DNA of 25,310 nucleotides. Origin: JBCBSS01 sp039819065. GTDB lineage: Bacteria; Bacteroidota; Bacteroidia; Cytophagales; Cyclobacteriaceae. Each line of letters starts with the position of its first letter. Position 1 is the first letter of the stretch. A program made the position numbers and the translations under genes. Below, one piece after another: positions 25,109 to 25,310 of this stretch. The notes under the pieces were generated by a model. That model saw only the letters and a list, made by a program, of their open reading frames with translations, ran no database searches and was not told the origin of the DNA. The stretch is taken from the NCBI GenBank assembly GCA_039819065.1, contig JBCBSS010000119.1, positions 1-25,310 of the forward strand, given 5' to 3'.

Positions 25109-25252
25109 ATGGCCAAGCTGAAGAATATCATTAAGCAACTTTCTGAGAAAGATTACAATGCTATTCACGATTCTTTAACTGAAAGTAATGCTGATAAATC
25201 TGCATATCTACTCAAATCCATGAGGGAGAAGCAACTATCAGACGAGACCTGA
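25109..25252 (+). CDS. N-terminal part of a conserved-looking short Bacteroidota protein, cut off by an inverted segment
   Basis: From ATG 25109 the frame encodes 47 aa (MAKLKNIIKQLSEKDYNAIH ... ADKSAYLLKSMREKQLSDET) and meets TGA at 25250-25252. After codon 45 the sequence is the reverse complement of what should follow. Read inverted, it continues the same frame as NKIMDELGVNTNAYYTLRSR. From memory, longer Bacteroidota proteins of unknown function share this sequence order (KQLS ... ADKSAYLLKSMR ... LSDxKIMEEL ... NAYYTLRSRL), so this gene is the 5' part of a longer one. The function is unknown. The charged and helical composition suggests a cytosolic protein. Confidence 0.7.
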   Translation: MAKLKNIIKQLSEKDYNAIHDSLTESNADKSAYLLKSMREKQLSDET

Positions 25253-25310
25253 GTGTATAGTAGGCGTTGGTATTGACGCCTAGTTCATCCATTATCTTAT
25301 TGTCTGATAG
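25235..25310. repeat. 9-bp inverted repeats bounding a 58-bp inverted gene fragment
   Basis: CTATCAGAC (25235-25243) and GTCTGATAG (25302-25310) are perfect inverted copies. The 58 bp between them, read on the minus strand, form an open in-frame continuation of the gene at 25109 (LSDNKIMDELGVNTNAYYTL), while the plus-strand reading hits a stop after two codons. The window ends exactly at the last base of the right repeat. Confidence 0.85.

Noticed and set aside
24902..25168. 88-codon minus-strand frame at the right end
   Set aside because: It lies antisense to the start of the gene at 25109 and in AT-rich intergenic DNA, with a lysine- and isoleucine-rich product without recognisable motifs. 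It looks like a chance frame.
1..25310. Tc-toxin or polymorphic toxin system with immunity gene
   Set aside because: The RHS-related genes resemble parts of such systems, but no toxin domain and no immunity-like gene follows them in this window, so the label was not applied.

Overview
The window looks like a chromosomal segment of a Bacteroidota bacterium, most likely a marine-type Cytophagales. The reasons are the PorT-type outer-membrane barrel protein, the SpvB/RHS plus DUF6443 surface-protein pair, an A-rich Bacteroidota-style translation start context with hardly any Shine-Dalgarno sequence, a TAnnTTTG-like -7 element, and a short Bacteroidota-type protein at the right edge. The genus call is inference. 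No tRNA, rRNA, CRISPR array, transposase or phage gene was seen.

Left half (1-13523, all minus strand, read right to left). Three very large exported proteins lie in one tightly packed operon. First is a 2209-aa SpvB/RHS-like protein with a tail of five composite Ig-like/Kre9-KNH-like repeats. Next is a DUF6443/RHS-type protein of about 630 aa that stops where the RHS-associated core would normally begin. Last is a mosaic adhesin-like protein that runs off the left edge: three PPC-like domains, two FN3 domains, one carbohydrate-binding-like domain, three lectin-like repeats and eleven plant-type leucine-rich repeats. The junctions are 14 bp (or a 4-bp overlap with a TTG start) and 6 bp. The 448-bp leader region upstream holds a perfect 13-bp inverted repeat.

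Middle (13972-15307, plus strand). An ECF-like sigma factor and a membrane-anchored TPR protein that resembles an anti-sigma factor are divergent from the giant operon and are candidate regulators of it.

Signalling block (15476-22634). A bacteriophytochrome histidine kinase (plus) and a CheB-CheR-PAS-histidine kinase fusion (minus) are divergently transcribed. Each is followed by a single-domain response regulator. A third single-domain regulator overlaps one of these tail to tail. None of the three regulators has a DNA-binding output domain, so the block probably works by phosphotransfer and protein contact. No heme oxygenase gene for the biliverdin chromophore is in the window.

Right end (22696-25310). 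There is an outer-membrane beta-barrel protein, a lipoprotein with two aspartyl-protease-type DTG halves and a PDZ domain, and the start of a short conserved-looking gene. The continuation of that gene is present in the last 67 bases in inverted orientation, bounded by 9-bp inverted repeats. This is either a real small inversion or a fold-back artefact at the end of an assembly.
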